Positions 43,090-53,358 of a stretch of DNA of 64,000 nucleotides are shown here, one piece after another. Location of the stretch: NCBI GenBank assembly GCA_947498325.1, contig CANMKE010000003.1, positions 62,001 to 126,000 of the forward strand, in the 5' to 3' direction. The notes under the pieces are model-generated. The model saw only the letters and a program-made list of their open reading frames with translations. It was not told where the DNA came from and ran no database searches. Within the stretch, counting starts at the first letter, position 1. Each line of letters starts with the position of its first letter. Position numbers and translations under genes: made by a program. This DNA is from an uncultured Persicobacter sp. GTDB lineage: Bacteria > Bacteroidota > Bacteroidia > Cytophagales > Cyclobacteriaceae.

Positions 43090-44553
43090 ATGAAAAAAGT
43101 AGGCATCATCGGCGCAGGAATCGCAGGACTTTCTGTTGCCATTCGCTCAGCTATTGACGGCAACGACGTTCATGTGTATGAAAGCAATGATTATCCTGGT
43201 GGTAAACTTTCGGAAATTAGGCTTGGCAACTACCGGTTCGATGCCGGCCCCTCGCTCTTTACACTTCCTGAACTGGTGGATGACCTCTTTAAATTAGCGG
43301 GGGAAAAACCCTCGGATCACTTCCAATATGACCGCCTCGAGAAGCTCTGCCGATACTTCTATGAAGATGGCCTTCAGCTTACCGCCTTTGCTGACCCACA
43401 GGCTTTCGGCAAAGAAATTACGGACAAACTCCACATCCCTTCTGACCGGCTATTAAAAGGGCTCGCCAAAAGTGCTCAGCTTTATGACTTGCTCGCCGAC
43501 CTGTTCATGTATAAAAGTATCCATCGGACAAGCACATTTTTAAGTAAGAAAGCCCTTTGCGCCTACCCCAATATGCATAAGCTGAACTTCCTGAAAACCA
43601 TGCATGAGGCCAATATTGCATTGTATAAACACCCTGCACTCGTACAGCTTTTTGACCGTTATGCCACTTATAATGGTTCCGACCCTTATCAAACTCCTGC
43701 AACCATGAATATTATTCCACACCTGGAGTACCATTTAGGGGCTTATGCGCCAAAAGGGGGAATGATTTCCATCACACAATCGTTATTTGAACTTGCTCAA
43801 CGCAAGGGCGTGCATTTTCACTTTAAGCAAAAGGTCACTCAAATCATTGTTCAGCAGAAAAAAGCCATTGGTATTGTCAGTAATGATGAAAGACATTTTT
43901 TTGATCAGGTGATTAGCAATATGGATGTGGTGAACACCTACCAAAAGTTGCTGCCTCAAATTCCAGCTCCTGAGCGATTACTGAAGCAGCCAAAATCAAG
44001 CTCTGCATTAATCTTCTATTGGGGAATAAATCGCAGTTTTGAGGAGCTCGATGTGCACAATATTTTCTTCAGCAAAAACTATAAAGAAGAGTTTAACCAT
44101 ATCTTCCATCATAAAAAAACCTATGCTGATCCGACCATCTATGTCAATATCAGTTCAAAATACAACCCTGGAGACGCCCCAATTGGAAGTGAAAACTGGT
44201 TCACGATGATTAATGTCCCACACAACGAAGGACAAGATTGGAATCAGTTGATTTACGAAGCCCGAAATAACATTATCGATAAGCTCAGTCGTTTATTACA
44301 GACCGATATCCGCCCTCATATTGTAGAAGAAGATTACCTGGATCCAAGGCGGATTGAAGCGCGGACAAGCAGCTTTGGAGGAGCGCTTTATGGCAACAGC
44401 TCCAACAATAAGTTCTCGGCTTTCCTCCGCCATGCAAACTATTCTTCCAAAATAAAAAACCTGTATTTCTGCGGAGGGAGCGTCCACCCTGGAGGCGGCA
44501 TTCCACTCTCCATTCTCAGTGGGAAATTAGCTCATGAATTTATGTCTGAATAA
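43090..44553 (+). CDS. Phytoene desaturase-family oxidoreductase (CrtI/CrtD-like)
   Basis: A 487-residue FAD enzyme. It has the N-terminal dinucleotide loop KKVGIIGAGIAGLSVAIRSA, VYESNDYPGGKL and FDAGPSLFTLP. The C-terminal family signature is NLYFCGGSVHPGGGIPLSIL. The middle segment PKGGMISITQSLFELAQRKG is also typical. Within the family, the sequence resembles 1-hydroxycarotenoid 3,4-desaturase (CrtD) of Bacteroidota more than CrtI, but the distinction is by impression. It would introduce double bonds into a carotenoid end group. No crtB, crtI, crtC or crtZ is in the window, so the rest of the pathway must be elsewhere. Confidence 0.85.
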   Translation: MKKVGIIGAGIAGLSVAIRSAIDGNDVHVYESNDYPGGKLSEIRLGNYRFDAGPSLFTLPELVDDLFKLAGEKPSDHFQYDRLEKLCRYFYEDGLQLTAFADPQAFGKEITDKLHIPSDRLLKGLAKSAQLYDLLADLFMYKSIHRTSTFLSKKALCAYPNMHKLNFLKTMHEANIALYKHPALVQLFDRYATYNGSDPYQTPATMNIIPHLEYHLGAYAPKGGMISITQSLFELAQRKGVHFHFKQKVTQIIVQQKKAIGIVSNDERHFFDQVISNMDVVNTYQKLLPQIPAPERLLKQPKSSSALIFYWGINRSFEELDVHNIFFSKNYKEEFNHIFHHKKTYADPTIYVNISSKYNPGDAPIGSENWFTMINVPHNEGQDWNQLIYEARNNIIDKLSRLLQTDIRPHIVEEDYLDPRRIEARTSSFGGALYGNSSNNKFSAFLRHANYSSKIKNLYFCGGSVHPGGGIPLSILSGKLAHEFMSE

Positions 44554-44592
44554 AAAAATAAGGCACCTGAATCAACAGGTGCCTTATTTTTT
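44553..44592. terminator. Bidirectional terminator between the desaturase and mltF genes
   Basis: AAAAAATAAGGCACCTG-AATCAA-CAGGTGCCTTATTTTTT is a perfect 17-base stem shared by two convergent genes. Confidence 0.93.
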
Positions 44593-44607
44593 ATAAGGAT
44601 TATATTT

Positions 44608-46101
44608 TTAGCTTGGAATTAACTGCTGGTAAGATTCATAACGGCTCATGATATTCTTCACATAAGCAACAGGCTCACGACCTCGGCAATAACCCGACTT
44701 CACCACAGGGTCTTTGTAATATTCCGCTTCAGACTTCTTCAGCATGAAAACCTCCACATTATCATCCCATGTTTTGGTATCCTTACCATATTTCTCTGCT
44801 AATCGCTGCGCATCCAAAACATGGCCCTGCCCAGCATTATAACTTGCCAGAATAAACTTAATTCGCTCTTCAGGATTCTCTACCCGTTTTGCCCAAAATT
44901 TATTAAGCCAATTCAGGTATTCTGTTCCCGCTTCAATATTATGGTGAGGATCATAAAGTTTTTCTGAATCCTTCCCAAAGAATTTGGCCGTATTTGGCAT
45001 GACCTGCATCAGCCCTTCGGCACCCATCCACGATTTTGCATGTGGGTTAAAGAGCGACTCCTGATAAATCTGAGCTGCCAGCAGGCGCCAATCCCATCGG
45101 ATATTTTCCGCCCCTTCACGAATCAGTTCGTCATAAGGGCTCAGGCGGGCACCATTCAGTGATGAGAACTCCGAATCATTACGCAACTTCAGGCGTTTCT
45201 CATCCATGAAGTACCGATTATAAATACCATTGAAACGGAAGGTACGTTTGATTTGCGTCAGCCAGTCGTTGGTAGCGGCCAATAGCTCAGGGGAATTTTT
45301 TCGCACCGCCCAGGATAAAGGTTGTGCTTCATCAATCGCCATCTCCGTATCCAAATTACCAAAATAAACGGCTTTGGAATTGGCGATATATTGATCTGCG
45401 ATGGTATAATCGATCAATCCCTCGGCAACCTCGCGGATCAGTTCATCAGTAGATTTATCCACGACCTGAACATCCACAGGAGCTTTACAGATCAGCGACA
45501 ACCGATGCAGCATATTCGCATAAACAGTATTTTTTGCCACATAAACCGTTTTGTTGGCCAGTTCCACTCGCTTCACCAAAAATTCAGTAGGCTGCTCTGG
45601 ACTCACGGGATTTTTTCTACCCACCTTACGCTGCACCAAAGCGGGTGCTTCTTCACGGAGGGCATCTGTAAAATTAACCAGAAGTTTACGACGGTTGGTC
45701 TGGGAAAGATTATGAGCAATGACATCTCCTTCTCCTGCGTTCAGCAATTTCATTGCCGAAGCAAATGAATCTGTCATTTTCACCTTCAGGTCCACATCCA
45801 GGGATTTGGAAAGGCTCTGTAACAATTCATACTCATAACCTCGTGGTGTTCCTTTATACAGGTAGTAACTTGAACGGTTCCCATAAAGAATTGCCGTCAA
45901 GTATCCTCGGTCTTTGATCTCTTTCAGATCGATTTCCACCATCGGAGTATGCGTTACCAACTGATGTTCGAGCACTTCTGCCTTGATCGTGTTGGTGGAC
46001 GTCTGCCGACAAGCCGTAGGAATCAAACTCAGCATTACTGCTGCGTAAAGAAATCGGGCACCGCGATTAAAAGAACTATTGATGTAATGGGCAATATTCA
46101 T
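44608..46101 (-). CDS. mltF: Membrane-bound lytic transglycosylase F-like protein
   Basis: Cleaves peptidoglycan glycan strands with formation of 1,6-anhydroMurNAc. ATG 46101 gives a lipoprotein-like signal (RFLYAAVMLSLIPTACRQ; Cys ~31, with Pro at -3, so the lipobox is not ideal). An ATG at 46146 is also possible. Residues ~60-300 form a periplasmic SBP_bac_3-like domain (DRGYLTAILYGNRSSYYLYK, GYEYELLQSLSKSL). Residues ~320-470 form a lytic transglycosylase domain with catalytic Glu in IYQESLFNPHAKSWMGAEGL and MQVMPNTAKFF, then ILASYNAGQGHV. The order sensor-like domain plus SLT domain is that of MltF. Confidence 0.92.
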   Translation of the reverse strand: MNIAHYINSSFNRGARFLYAAVMLSLIPTACRQTSTNTIKAEVLEHQLVTHTPMVEIDLKEIKDRGYLTAILYGNRSSYYLYKGTPRGYEYELLQSLSKSLDVDLKVKMTDSFASAMKLLNAGEGDVIAHNLSQTNRRKLLVNFTDALREEAPALVQRKVGRKNPVSPEQPTEFLVKRVELANKTVYVAKNTVYANMLHRLSLICKAPVDVQVVDKSTDELIREVAEGLIDYTIADQYIANSKAVYFGNLDTEMAIDEAQPLSWAVRKNSPELLAATNDWLTQIKRTFRFNGIYNRYFMDEKRLKLRNDSEFSSLNGARLSPYDELIREGAENIRWDWRLLAAQIYQESLFNPHAKSWMGAEGLMQVMPNTAKFFGKDSEKLYDPHHNIEAGTEYLNWLNKFWAKRVENPEERIKFILASYNAGQGHVLDAQRLAEKYGKDTKTWDDNVEVFMLKKSEAEYYKDPVVKSGYCRGREPVAYVKNIMSRYESYQQLIPS

Positions 46102-46385
46102 ATAATTTTGCTTTCGAATACTCACAAATAAACGATCTCGTTTCATCTGCTGAATTTAAAAGTGAACAACATGGGTTAAATCCAAATTATTCTTTGAAAC
46201 TCGCGCATTCATTACTTGAGCAAGTATACGGAAAAACATTTCAATTATTTCCATTAATATTCATGTAGGTGTGTATTCATACACGAAATGAGCGATTAAT
46301 GGATGAAATCCGCTATTTTAATTATATAAATTTTAGTTATAATTATTCCCCAACTTATAGAGTTTATATAAATCCTTATAAAAAT
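46102..46385. other. AT-rich region upstream of mltF
   Basis: No gene or repeat was recognised. The part near 46260-46385 is very AT-rich, with many TATA words. It must contain the mltF promoter on the minus strand, but no good TTG/TAnnTTTG pair could be assigned. Confidence 0.45.
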
Positions 46386-46417
46386 AAAAAAAGAGCCCCG
46401 ATTTGGAGCTCTTTTTT
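46386..46417 (-). terminator. Terminator of ahcY
   Basis: AAAAAAGAGCcCC-GATTT-GGaGCTCTTTTTT. It lies 36 bases after the ahcY stop and is symmetrical. Confidence 0.88.
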
Positions 46418-46452
46418 ACAACCTTCACAATCCTGCTGGATCGCTACTTGTA

Positions 46453-47760
46453 TTAATATCTATAATATTCTGGCTTGAATGGGCCTTCAACAGTTACACC
46501 AATATAAGAAGCCTGATCTTCTGAAAGTGTATCCAACTCCACACCGATTTTAGCCAGGTGCAAGCGTGCTACTTTTTCGTCCAGATGCTTAGGCAAGGTA
46601 TAAACCTTGTTTTCATAGGCGTCACCATTGGTCCACAACTCGATCTGAGCCAATGTCTGGTTAGTGAATGAGTTAGACATTACAAAAGATGGGTGCCCAG
46701 TTGCACAACCCAAATTCACCAAACGACCTTCAGCAAGAATAATAATATTTTTGCCATTTACAGTGTACATATCCACCTGATCCTTAATCGTATCTTTGGT
46801 ATCACCATATTTGCCGTTCAACCAAGCCATGTCGATCTCATTATCGAAATGACCAATGTTACAAACGATCGTTTTGTCTTTCATCGCTTCGAAATGACGA
46901 CCAACCACGATATCCTTATTACCTGTAGTTGTTACAACGATGTCGGCTTCTCCTACGGCATTGTCCATTTTCTTCACCTCGAAACCTTCCATCGCCGCCT
47001 GCAATGCACAGATTGGGTCAATTTCAGTAACAATTACACGCGCACCTGCTGCTCGCAAAGATTCTGCAGAACCTTTACCTACATCACCAAAACCAGCAAC
47101 TACGGCTACTTTTCCAGCAATCATTACATCAGTTGCACGGCGGATACCATCCACCAACGACTCACGACAACCATACTTGTTATCAAATTTTGATTTCGTT
47201 ACCGAATCATTCACATTAATCGCAGGCATCACCAATGTACCCATGCGCTCACGCTCATAAAGGCGGTGAACACCTGTTGTTGTCTCTTCTGATAAACCAC
47301 GAATATCTTTTACGAATTCAGGGAAACGATCAAAAACCATATTGGTCAAATCCCCTCCATCATCCAAAATCAAATTCAACGGCTTGCCACCTTCAAAGGC
47401 TGTCAAAGTTTGCTCAATACACCAGTCGAACTCCTCATCGTTCATTCCTTTCCAGGCATAAACAGGGATACCAGCTGCTGCAATCGCTGCGGCGGCGTGA
47501 TCTTGCGTTGAAAAAATATTACATGACGACCAAGTTACCTCTGCCCCTAAAGCCACCAAGGTTTCGATCAATACTGCCGTTTGGATGGTCATGTGAAGAC
47601 AACCTGCAATACGTGATCCTTTCAATGGCTGGTCTTTACCGTACTCCTCACGAAGCGACATCAACCCTGGCATTTCAGCTTCCGCAAGCGTAATCTCTTT
47701 ACGTCCCCAATCTGCGAGGGAAATGTCTTTTACTTTGTATTTAAGACCTGATTCAATCAT
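46453..47760 (-). CDS. ahcY: Adenosylhomocysteinase (S-adenosyl-L-homocysteine hydrolase)
   Basis: Hydrolyses S-adenosylhomocysteine to adenosine and homocysteine, closing the methyl cycle. The NAD-binding Rossmann motif is [20 protein letters not shown]. Family motifs include [63 protein letters not shown] and [13 protein letters not shown], and the C-terminus is KPEYYRY. At 435 residues it is a bacterial/plant-type length variant, without the 41-residue insertion of plant enzymes. A TATTTTTG sequence sits just 6 bases before the ATG, but without a partner TTG at the right distance. Confidence 0.98.
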   Translation of the reverse strand: MIESGLKYKVKDISLADWGRKEITLAEAEMPGLMSLREEYGKDQPLKGSRIAGCLHMTIQTAVLIETLVALGAEVTWSSCNIFSTQDHAAAAIAAAGIPVYAWKGMNDEEFDWCIEQTLTAFEGGKPLNLILDDGGDLTNMVFDRFPEFVKDIRGLSEETTTGVHRLYERERMGTLVMPAINVNDSVTKSKFDNKYGCRESLVDGIRRATDVMIAGKVAVVAGFGDVGKGSAESLRAAGARVIVTEIDPICALQAAMEGFEVKKMDNAVGEADIVVTTTGNKDIVVGRHFEAMKDKTIVCNIGHFDNEIDMAWLNGKYGDTKDTIKDQVDMYTVNGKNIIILAEGRLVNLGCATGHPSFVMSNSFTNQTLAQIELWTNGDAYENKVYTLPKHLDEKVARLHLAKIGVELDTLSEDQASYIGVTVEGPFKPEYYRY

Positions 47761-47822
47761 TGTTTCAAAAATATAGTTATTGATAGTTAATTTTTATTTG
47801 ACATCATAAATCACTGTTAAAG

Positions 47823-48584
47823 TCAATAGTCTAAAGCAACAAACTTTATTTCTTTGAACTGATAACTTTTTTGACCAAGTGCTGATTCAACAAGCAGTGG
47901 TCCCTGGTCTTCCACCCCGATGATCCGCCCCTTAATTCTTGTACCATCAGCTTCCTCAAAATCATGAACTTGCTGATAACCATAAAGGGCGTTTAAATAG
48001 GCTTCTTTGATTTTTTCCTGATGTCCTTCTGCTAAGTTATGAAATCTTTCACTCATTGATTGAACAATCAGCTGCAAAATCTCACGTTTGTCAAAAAGCT
48101 GACCGCAACACATCCCGAGGGAAATCGCCCGATCAAGCTGAAAACTCATTTGATTGACGTTCAGCCCTACACCAATCACACACCAGTCAATTTTCCCAGC
48201 GCGAATCACATTCTCTATCAAAATCCCACAGATTTTCTGCTCTCCTACCAAAATATCGTTTGGCCATTTAAGCTTTAATAAATCTGACGGGATATATTGC
48301 TCCAGTACTTCGTAAATACTCAGTGCCACAACCATACTGATATAGAACTGCTCACTCAGGTGTACGAAAGGCAATTGCACTGCCGCCGAGAAGGTAAGGT
48401 TCTTTCCAGGCTCGGATTCCCAGTGGTTTCCTCGCTGCCCCCGGCCAGCCGTTTGGTCTTCAGCCACTATGACAGTGCCATTATTAATGTCACCTTTTAG
48501 TGCAAAATTCATTGCATAGCTGTTCGTGGACTGACATGTTGGCAGAAAAGTAATTTCTTTTCCGATTCTAAATTTTTTTGCCAA
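47823..48584 (-). CDS. birA: Biotin-[acetyl-CoA-carboxylase] ligase (no DNA-binding domain)
   Basis: Attaches biotin to the carrier protein of acetyl-CoA carboxylase and related enzymes. The biotin-AMP loop is TAGRGQRGNHWESEPGKNL, followed by LKWPNDILVGEQKICGILIE and VIGVGLNVN. The N-terminal winged helix of E. coli BirA is absent, so it is a monofunctional (group I) ligase and not a repressor. No ATG fits before residue ~25, so the start is the TTG at 48584. It is divergent from rsfS with only 53 bases between starts, so the promoters must overlap. Confidence 0.93.
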   Translation of the reverse strand: MAKKFRIGKEITFLPTCQSTNSYAMNFALKGDINNGTVIVAEDQTAGRGQRGNHWESEPGKNLTFSAAVQLPFVHLSEQFYISMVVALSIYEVLEQYIPSDLLKLKWPNDILVGEQKICGILIENVIRAGKIDWCVIGVGLNVNQMSFQLDRAISLGMCCGQLFDKREILQLIVQSMSERFHNLAEGHQEKIKEAYLNALYGYQQVHDFEEADGTRIKGRIIGVEDQGPLLVESALGQKSYQFKEIKFVALDY

Positions 48585-48637
48585 TTTTTTGCGGTGTGAA
48601 TTATACTTATATTACCTCGCTAATTTATATACATCGA

Positions 48638-49006
48638 ATGGAAGAAAAAAATAACTTGACCTCAGAAGAACTAAGTCAAATGGTTGTAATGGGGATGTTG
48701 GACAAAAAAGCAAGTAATGTCGTAGTGATGGACCTTCGCAAGGTGGGAAATGCTGTGGCGGATTTCTTTGTGGTTGCAACTGGTAATTCAGATACACAAG
48801 TGGAATCTATTGCTCGTGGCGTTGATGAAGAGGTTTTTAAACAATGCAAAACCAATCCTTGGCATCGCGAGGGAATGGATAACCGCGAATGGGTACTGAT
48901 TGATTATGTGGACGTCGTAGTGCACGTTTTCAAGCAGGATAAAAGAGAATTCTACAATTTGGAAAATATGTGGGGGGATGCTAAAATCACCCGCATCGAG
49001 GAATAA
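48638..49006 (+). CDS. rsfS: Ribosomal silencing factor RsfS
   Basis: Binds ribosomal protein L14 (uL14) and blocks subunit joining when nutrients are short. It is an Iojap-family protein of 122 residues. Motifs: LDKKASNVVVMDLRKVGNAV, DFFVVATGNSDTQVESIA, NPWHREGMDNREWVLIDYVD and VVVHVFKQDKREFYNLENMW. ATG 48638 is chosen; the frame is open back to 48578 but without family sequence. The order rsfS-ftsH is common in Bacteroidota. Confidence 0.96.
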   Translation: MEEKNNLTSEELSQMVVMGMLDKKASNVVVMDLRKVGNAVADFFVVATGNSDTQVESIARGVDEEVFKQCKTNPWHREGMDNREWVLIDYVDVVVHVFKQDKREFYNLENMWGDAKITRIEE

Positions 49007-49200
49007 TTAGTTTTTGGGGGGAAATTCAAACCTTTCCCCAAAACTCTTCGATAATAATAAGGTCAGAAAAGTACAACTACTTTAAGATAATTGTAATAAA
49101 TTATTGCGTTTGTTGACAATAATCCTACAAGCAAATCTTACCTTTATCAAAGTTGAACGACAACCTCAAACCTGTAACTTTTTATACAAACTAATTTATA

Positions 49201-51258
49201 ATGGCAGAGAATCCACAGAAAAAGCGAAAGATGATTCCTACACCGCCACCAAGAAATAATTACCAAATGTGGGTGATTGTTTCTTTGCTGTTATTGGTGA
49301 TTGGCTTCAGCCTGTTCGGTAACGGGAATCACACCAAGGACATTACCCTTAATCGCTTTGACGAGATGTTGAAAGCTGGTGACATCAAAGAGATTGTCGT
49401 TGTGCAAAACCGCAACAGCGTCGAAGTGTCGCTGAGAAAAGAAGCGCTTGAGAAAAAAGCCTACAAAGAGGACCAAAATGGCAACAGCGTCGGTTTCGGC
49501 GGCCAAACCAACGATGGTCCACACTATAAAATTCAAATCGTTTCAGGAGATTCCTTCATTGAGCATTTAGGCACAATGGAAGACAACCTACAAAGCAACG
49601 ACCCCGCTTACAAAAAAATCGGGTATAAAGTCGAAGAACGATCTGATTTCACTTCCTTTATTTTCAATTATGGCTTCCTGATCCTGATGATTGTGGCCTT
49701 TTGGTTCCTGATGCGCCGCATGACTGGCGGTGGCGGACCTGGCGGTCAGATTTTCAATATCGGAAAATCAAAAGCACAACTTTTCGATGCTGAAAATAAG
49801 GTCAAAATCACTTTCAAAGACGTTGCCGGCCTCGATGAAGCCAAAGAGGAAGTTCAGGAAGTTGTAGAATTTTTGAAAAAGCCTTCAAAATTCACCCGCC
49901 TCGGAGGTAAAATTCCTAAAGGTGCATTGCTTGTAGGCCCTCCTGGTACAGGTAAAACATTGCTGGCCAAAGCCGTTGCTGGAGAGGCAGGCGTACCATT
50001 CTTCTCGCTTTCAGGTTCTGATTTCGTCGAGATGTTCGTTGGTGTGGGTGCTGCCCGTGTACGTGATTTGTTTAAACAAGCCAAAGACAAAGCGCCATGT
50101 ATCATCTTTATCGATGAGATCGATGCCATTGGTCGTATGCGTGGAAAAGGGCAAATGCCTGGTTCAAACGATGAACGTGAAAACACGCTGAACTCTTTAT
50201 TGGTAGAAATGGATGGTTTTGGTACTGACTCAGGGGTAATTATCCTTGCGGCGACCAACCGCCCAGATGTATTGGATAGCGCATTGCTTCGCCCAGGCCG
50301 TTTCGACCGTCAGATCTCTATTGACAAGCCAGACATTGTTGGCCGTGAGGCCATCTTCAGTGTTCACTTGAACAACCTGAGACTTTCCCCAGATGTTGAT
50401 GCCAAGAAACTGGCAGCGCAAACCCCTGGCTTTGCTGGAGCGGAAATTGCCAACGTCACCAACGAAGCAGCTTTGATTGCTGCCCGCCGGGACAAAGAAG
50501 CGGTAGATATGCAAGATTTTCAGGATGCTGTCGATCGTGTGATCGGAGGACTTGAAAAGAAAAATAAGATTATCTCTCCTGAAGAGAAGAAAATTGTGGC
50601 TTACCACGAAGCAGGTCATGCGGTGGCAGGCTGGTTTTTAGAGCATGCCGATCCATTGGTAAAAGTAAGTATTGTCCCTCGTGGTGTTGCCGCTTTGGGT
50701 TATGCGCAGTATTTGCCAAAAGAGCAGTTCTTGTATCAGACGGAGCAATTGATCGATGAAATGTGTATGGCGCTCGGTGGCCGTGTTGCCGAAGACTTGA
50801 TCTTCAACAAGATTTCCACAGGTGCATTAAGTGATCTGGAGCGTGTAACGAAAATGGCTTACTCCATCGTTTCGATTTACGGGATGAATGCTGAAGTGGG
50901 CAATGTTTCCTTCTACGACTCCAAGGGCAACGATATGGCATTTTCAAAACCATATTCTGAAGCTACAGCAGAGAAAATCGACGAAGAAGTTCGTAAGATT
51001 ATCGAAGGGGCTTACCAACGTACCAAAGAGTTGTTGATGAGCAAAAACGATCAGCTTGAACTGATTGCTCAGGAACTGTTAGACAAAGAGATTTTGTTCC
51101 AGTCCGATTTGGAAAGACTGATCGGCAAGCGTCCTTTTGAAAAGCAGACCACTTATAAGGAATTCATGGACAAGGACATCAAAACTGTGGAAATCCCACC
51201 AGTAGCTGATGATAGCGACAACCTTGAAAAACCTTCTCAAGAGAATACAGAAGTATAA
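49201..51258 (+). CDS. ftsH: ATP-dependent zinc metalloprotease FtsH
   Basis: A membrane AAA+ protease that degrades damaged membrane and regulatory proteins. Two N-terminal helices ([19 protein letters not shown] at ~22-40 and [19 protein letters not shown] at ~150-168) enclose a ~110-residue periplasmic domain. A Gly-rich linker follows (GGGGPGGQ). The AAA module has Walker [15 protein letters not shown], Walker [13 protein letters not shown], pore motif [13 protein letters not shown] and [23 protein letters not shown]. The protease domain has zinc motif [12 protein letters not shown] and third ligand Asp in [10 protein letters not shown]. At 685 residues it has normal length. A terminator follows. 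Confidence 0.98.
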   Translation: MAENPQKKRKMIPTPPPRNNYQMWVIVSLLLLVIGFSLFGNGNHTKDITLNRFDEMLKAGDIKEIVVVQNRNSVEVSLRKEALEKKAYKEDQNGNSVGFGGQTNDGPHYKIQIVSGDSFIEHLGTMEDNLQSNDPAYKKIGYKVEERSDFTSFIFNYGFLILMIVAFWFLMRRMTGGGGPGGQIFNIGKSKAQLFDAENKVKITFKDVAGLDEAKEEVQEVVEFLKKPSKFTRLGGKIPKGALLVGPPGTGKTLLAKAVAGEAGVPFFSLSGSDFVEMFVGVGAARVRDLFKQAKDKAPCIIFIDEIDAIGRMRGKGQMPGSNDERENTLNSLLVEMDGFGTDSGVIILAATNRPDVLDSALLRPGRFDRQISIDKPDIVGREAIFSVHLNNLRLSPDVDAKKLAAQTPGFAGAEIANVTNEAALIAARRDKEAVDMQDFQDAVDRVIGGLEKKNKIISPEEKKIVAYHEAGHAVAGWFLEHADPLVKVSIVPRGVAALGYAQYLPKEQFLYQTEQLIDEMCMALGGRVAEDLIFNKISTGALSDLERVTKMAYSIVSIYGMNAEVGNVSFYDSKGNDMAFSKPYSEATAEKIDEEVRKIIEGAYQRTKELLMSKNDQLELIAQELLDKEILFQSDLERLIGKRPFEKQTTYKEFMDKDIKTVEIPPVADDSDNLEKPSQENTEV

Positions 51259-51283
51259 GCTTGAACAACAATATTCAGTTTTA

Positions 51284-51320
51284 AAAAATCAGATGGGTGA
51301 TAAACTCGTCTGATTTTTTT
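51284..51320 (+). terminator. Rho-independent terminator of ftsH
   Basis: AAAAATCAGA...TCTGATTTTTTT with extra inner GT/AC pairing, 26 bases after the ftsH stop. A TATTTTTG box directly follows (51320-51327) and may serve the next gene. Confidence 0.82.
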
Positions 51321-51384
51321 ATTTTTGCCCCAATAATAATCCGCAATAACAGGCCTTTTTGACTTGAGTACTGGCACAGAACAT

Positions 51385-52182
51385 ATGGATCTAAACGAAT
51401 TAAAAGTACTTCCGCAAGGGAAAAAAATCTTCTTTGCCTCGGACTTTCACCTTGGCGCACCCAATGCCGAGCAAAGCCTGATCAGGGAACGGAAAATTGT
51501 GCGATGGCTCGATCATATTGAAGCAGAAGCGCATGCGATCCTGTTTCTTGGCGATATCTTTGATTTCTGGTTTGAATATAAAACGGTCGTTCCGCGTGGC
51601 TTCAACCGATTCTTCGGAAAGCTTGCAGCCCTCAAAGACCGAGGAATTCATGTCTATATGCTTACTGGCAACCATGATATGTGGATGTTTGATTTCTTCC
51701 CCAAAGAGTTCGGGATACCCGTCATTAAGCAACAGCCGATAAGCATCACGATCAATAACACCCGACTGATGTTTGGCCATGGCGATGGGCTCGGGCCTGG
51801 CGATAAGAAGTATAAGTTTCTGAAAAAAATCTTTGCCAACCCATTCTGCCAATGGTGCTTCGAACGCCTGCATCCCAACCTCGGCATTGGCATTGCCACG
51901 CGGTGGTCACATGGAAGCAGGGCTCAAAATGCCGACTTCGATGAGCAGTTTTTAGGGGACGACGAATGGATTTATGCCTATTGCAAAGCCGTCGAAGAAC
52001 AGCAACACCATGATTATTATTTATTTGGACATCGCCATTTACCTATGAATCTGAGCGTTAGCGACAACAGCCGTTACCTGAATTTAGGAGAATGGATCTC
52101 ACATTGCTTATATGGTGAGTTTGATGGACAAAAGCTTGAATTGCGAAATTTCGAATCGGAAACCAAGCCAATAAACAATTGA
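51385..52182 (+). CDS. lpxH: UDP-2,3-diacylglucosamine pyrophosphatase-like metallophosphatase
   Basis: Likely hydrolyses UDP-2,3-diacylglucosamine to lipid X in lipid A synthesis, at the inner face of the membrane. The calcineurin-type two-metal motifs are all present: FFASDFHLGAPN, LFLGDIFDFWFEY, LTGNHDMWMF, LMFGHGDGLGPGD and YLFGHRHLPMN. The insertion with paired helices (KFLKKIFANPFCQWCFERLH) fits LpxH-type enzymes. ATG 51385 is preferred over TTG 51364. At 265 residues it is slightly longer than E. coli LpxH. LpxG/LpxI-type alternatives are unrelated in sequence. Confidence 0.9.
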   Translation: MDLNELKVLPQGKKIFFASDFHLGAPNAEQSLIRERKIVRWLDHIEAEAHAILFLGDIFDFWFEYKTVVPRGFNRFFGKLAALKDRGIHVYMLTGNHDMWMFDFFPKEFGIPVIKQQPISITINNTRLMFGHGDGLGPGDKKYKFLKKIFANPFCQWCFERLHPNLGIGIATRWSHGSRAQNADFDEQFLGDDEWIYAYCKAVEEQQHHDYYLFGHRHLPMNLSVSDNSRYLNLGEWISHCLYGEFDGQKLELRNFESETKPINN

Positions 52183-52232
52183 TTATCAACAATATTTGAT
52201 ATATTTACGATCAAATAAACAAGCATTATCCC

Positions 52233-52514
52233 ATGAGAAATGAATATTTGGAGGAAGTCCTCGAAGAAATCCTGACAGATGAGTCAACGGTTGAAGAGCG
52301 GGATCTTATGGTTTATAACGATGATATCAACACCTTCGATCACGTCATTGATACCCTGATCAAAGTTTGCCGACACACCACTGAGCAGGCAGAACAGTGT
52401 ACATGGATCATCCATTACAAAGGAAAGTGTGCCGTAAAAAAAGGCACTTTGCGCGAGCTCAAACCTATGCGCGATGCCATTTGTGAAGCAGGCATTGACG
52501 CCAAGATTGTCTGA
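52233..52514 (+). CDS. clpS: ATP-dependent Clp protease adaptor ClpS
   Basis: Recognises N-degron proteins and delivers them to a Clp ATPase. A 93-residue ClpS core: [20 protein letters not shown], then [32 protein letters not shown]. The Asn/Asp pocket residues (NDD, near 29-31) and the hydrophobic pocket region are present. The N-terminal extension is short and acidic ([20 protein letters not shown]). clpA/clpC is not in the window. It lies 32 bases before recR. Confidence 0.94.
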   Translation: MRNEYLEEVLEEILTDESTVEERDLMVYNDDINTFDHVIDTLIKVCRHTTEQAEQCTWIIHYKGKCAVKKGTLRELKPMRDAICEAGIDAKIV

Positions 52515-52546
52515 GCCTGAGCTACACTCTCCGCAACCCGTTTTAT

Positions 52547-53170
52547 ATGCAATTTTCATCAAAACTTATAGAAAACGCCGTCGGCGAAATCTCTAAATTA
52601 CCAGGCATTGGGCAAAAAACAGCCCTGCGCCTGGTAATGCACTTGCTCAAAGCCCCTGAGGAACAGAGCGAGTCTTTATCAAAGGCCATTGTTAAAATGC
52701 GCCACGAAATTCAGTTCTGCAAAAAATGCCACCATATCAGCGACGAGGAAACCTGCAACATCTGCAACTCCCCACGGCGTGATGGCACGATCATCTGCTT
52801 GGTGGAAGAATCCCAGGACGTGATGGCCGTAGAAAACACCGCACAATATTTTGGGCATTACCATGTACTGGGTGGCGTAATTTCACCCATGGAAGGCATT
52901 GGCCCCTCGATGCTGAAGATTGATTCTCTGGTAAAAAGAATTACCGAAAGCATAGCAACAGATCAGCCCATTAAAGAGGTGATTCTGGCATTGTCCCCGA
53001 CAATGGAAGGCGATACCACTGCCTTTTATTTAACGAAAAAATTAAAGGCTTTCGAACACCTGAAAATTACCACCATTGCACGAGGTATCCCTGTTGGTGG
53101 CGAACTGGAATATGCTGATGAAGTAACATTGGGCCGCTCAATTCAGGCAAGGGTTTCTTTTGCCGACTAA
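52547..53170 (+). CDS. recR: Recombination mediator RecR
   Basis: Works with RecF and RecO to load RecA on gapped DNA. Helix-hairpin-helix at ~10-30 ([20 protein letters not shown]), C4 zinc finger at ~57-72 ([16 protein letters not shown]), Toprim domain at ~80-175 ([15 protein letters not shown], then [15 protein letters not shown]) and a Walker-B-like end ([19 protein letters not shown]). It has 207 residues, the standard RecR length. Tandem with clpS. Confidence 0.97.
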   Translation: MQFSSKLIENAVGEISKLPGIGQKTALRLVMHLLKAPEEQSESLSKAIVKMRHEIQFCKKCHHISDEETCNICNSPRRDGTIICLVEESQDVMAVENTAQYFGHYHVLGGVISPMEGIGPSMLKIDSLVKRITESIATDQPIKEVILALSPTMEGDTTAFYLTKKLKAFEHLKITTIARGIPVGGELEYADEVTLGRSIQARVSFAD

Positions 53171-53246
53171 GGGAAAAATGGAAATCACTTTGTCAATTTC
53201 AGTCAGTTAGGATAAATATTGAAGCGGAAAAATTAAAGATCGTGCA

Positions 53247-53261
53247 ACATTAAATTAATGT
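53247..53261. promoter_or_regulatory. Perfect 15-base palindrome upstream of the aminotransferase gene
   Basis: ACATTAA-A-TTAATGT with flanking CA/GTTG lies about 98 bases before the aminotransferase start. It could be an operator or chance in AT-rich DNA. Confidence 0.3.
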
Positions 53262-53358
53262 GTTGTTATATTTAGTTGAACATTCGGAATTTTTAGTAAT
53301 ACTGACTAAATTTTGATGTTTATAATTACTCATTAAACCGTTTTAACCGCATTAATTT

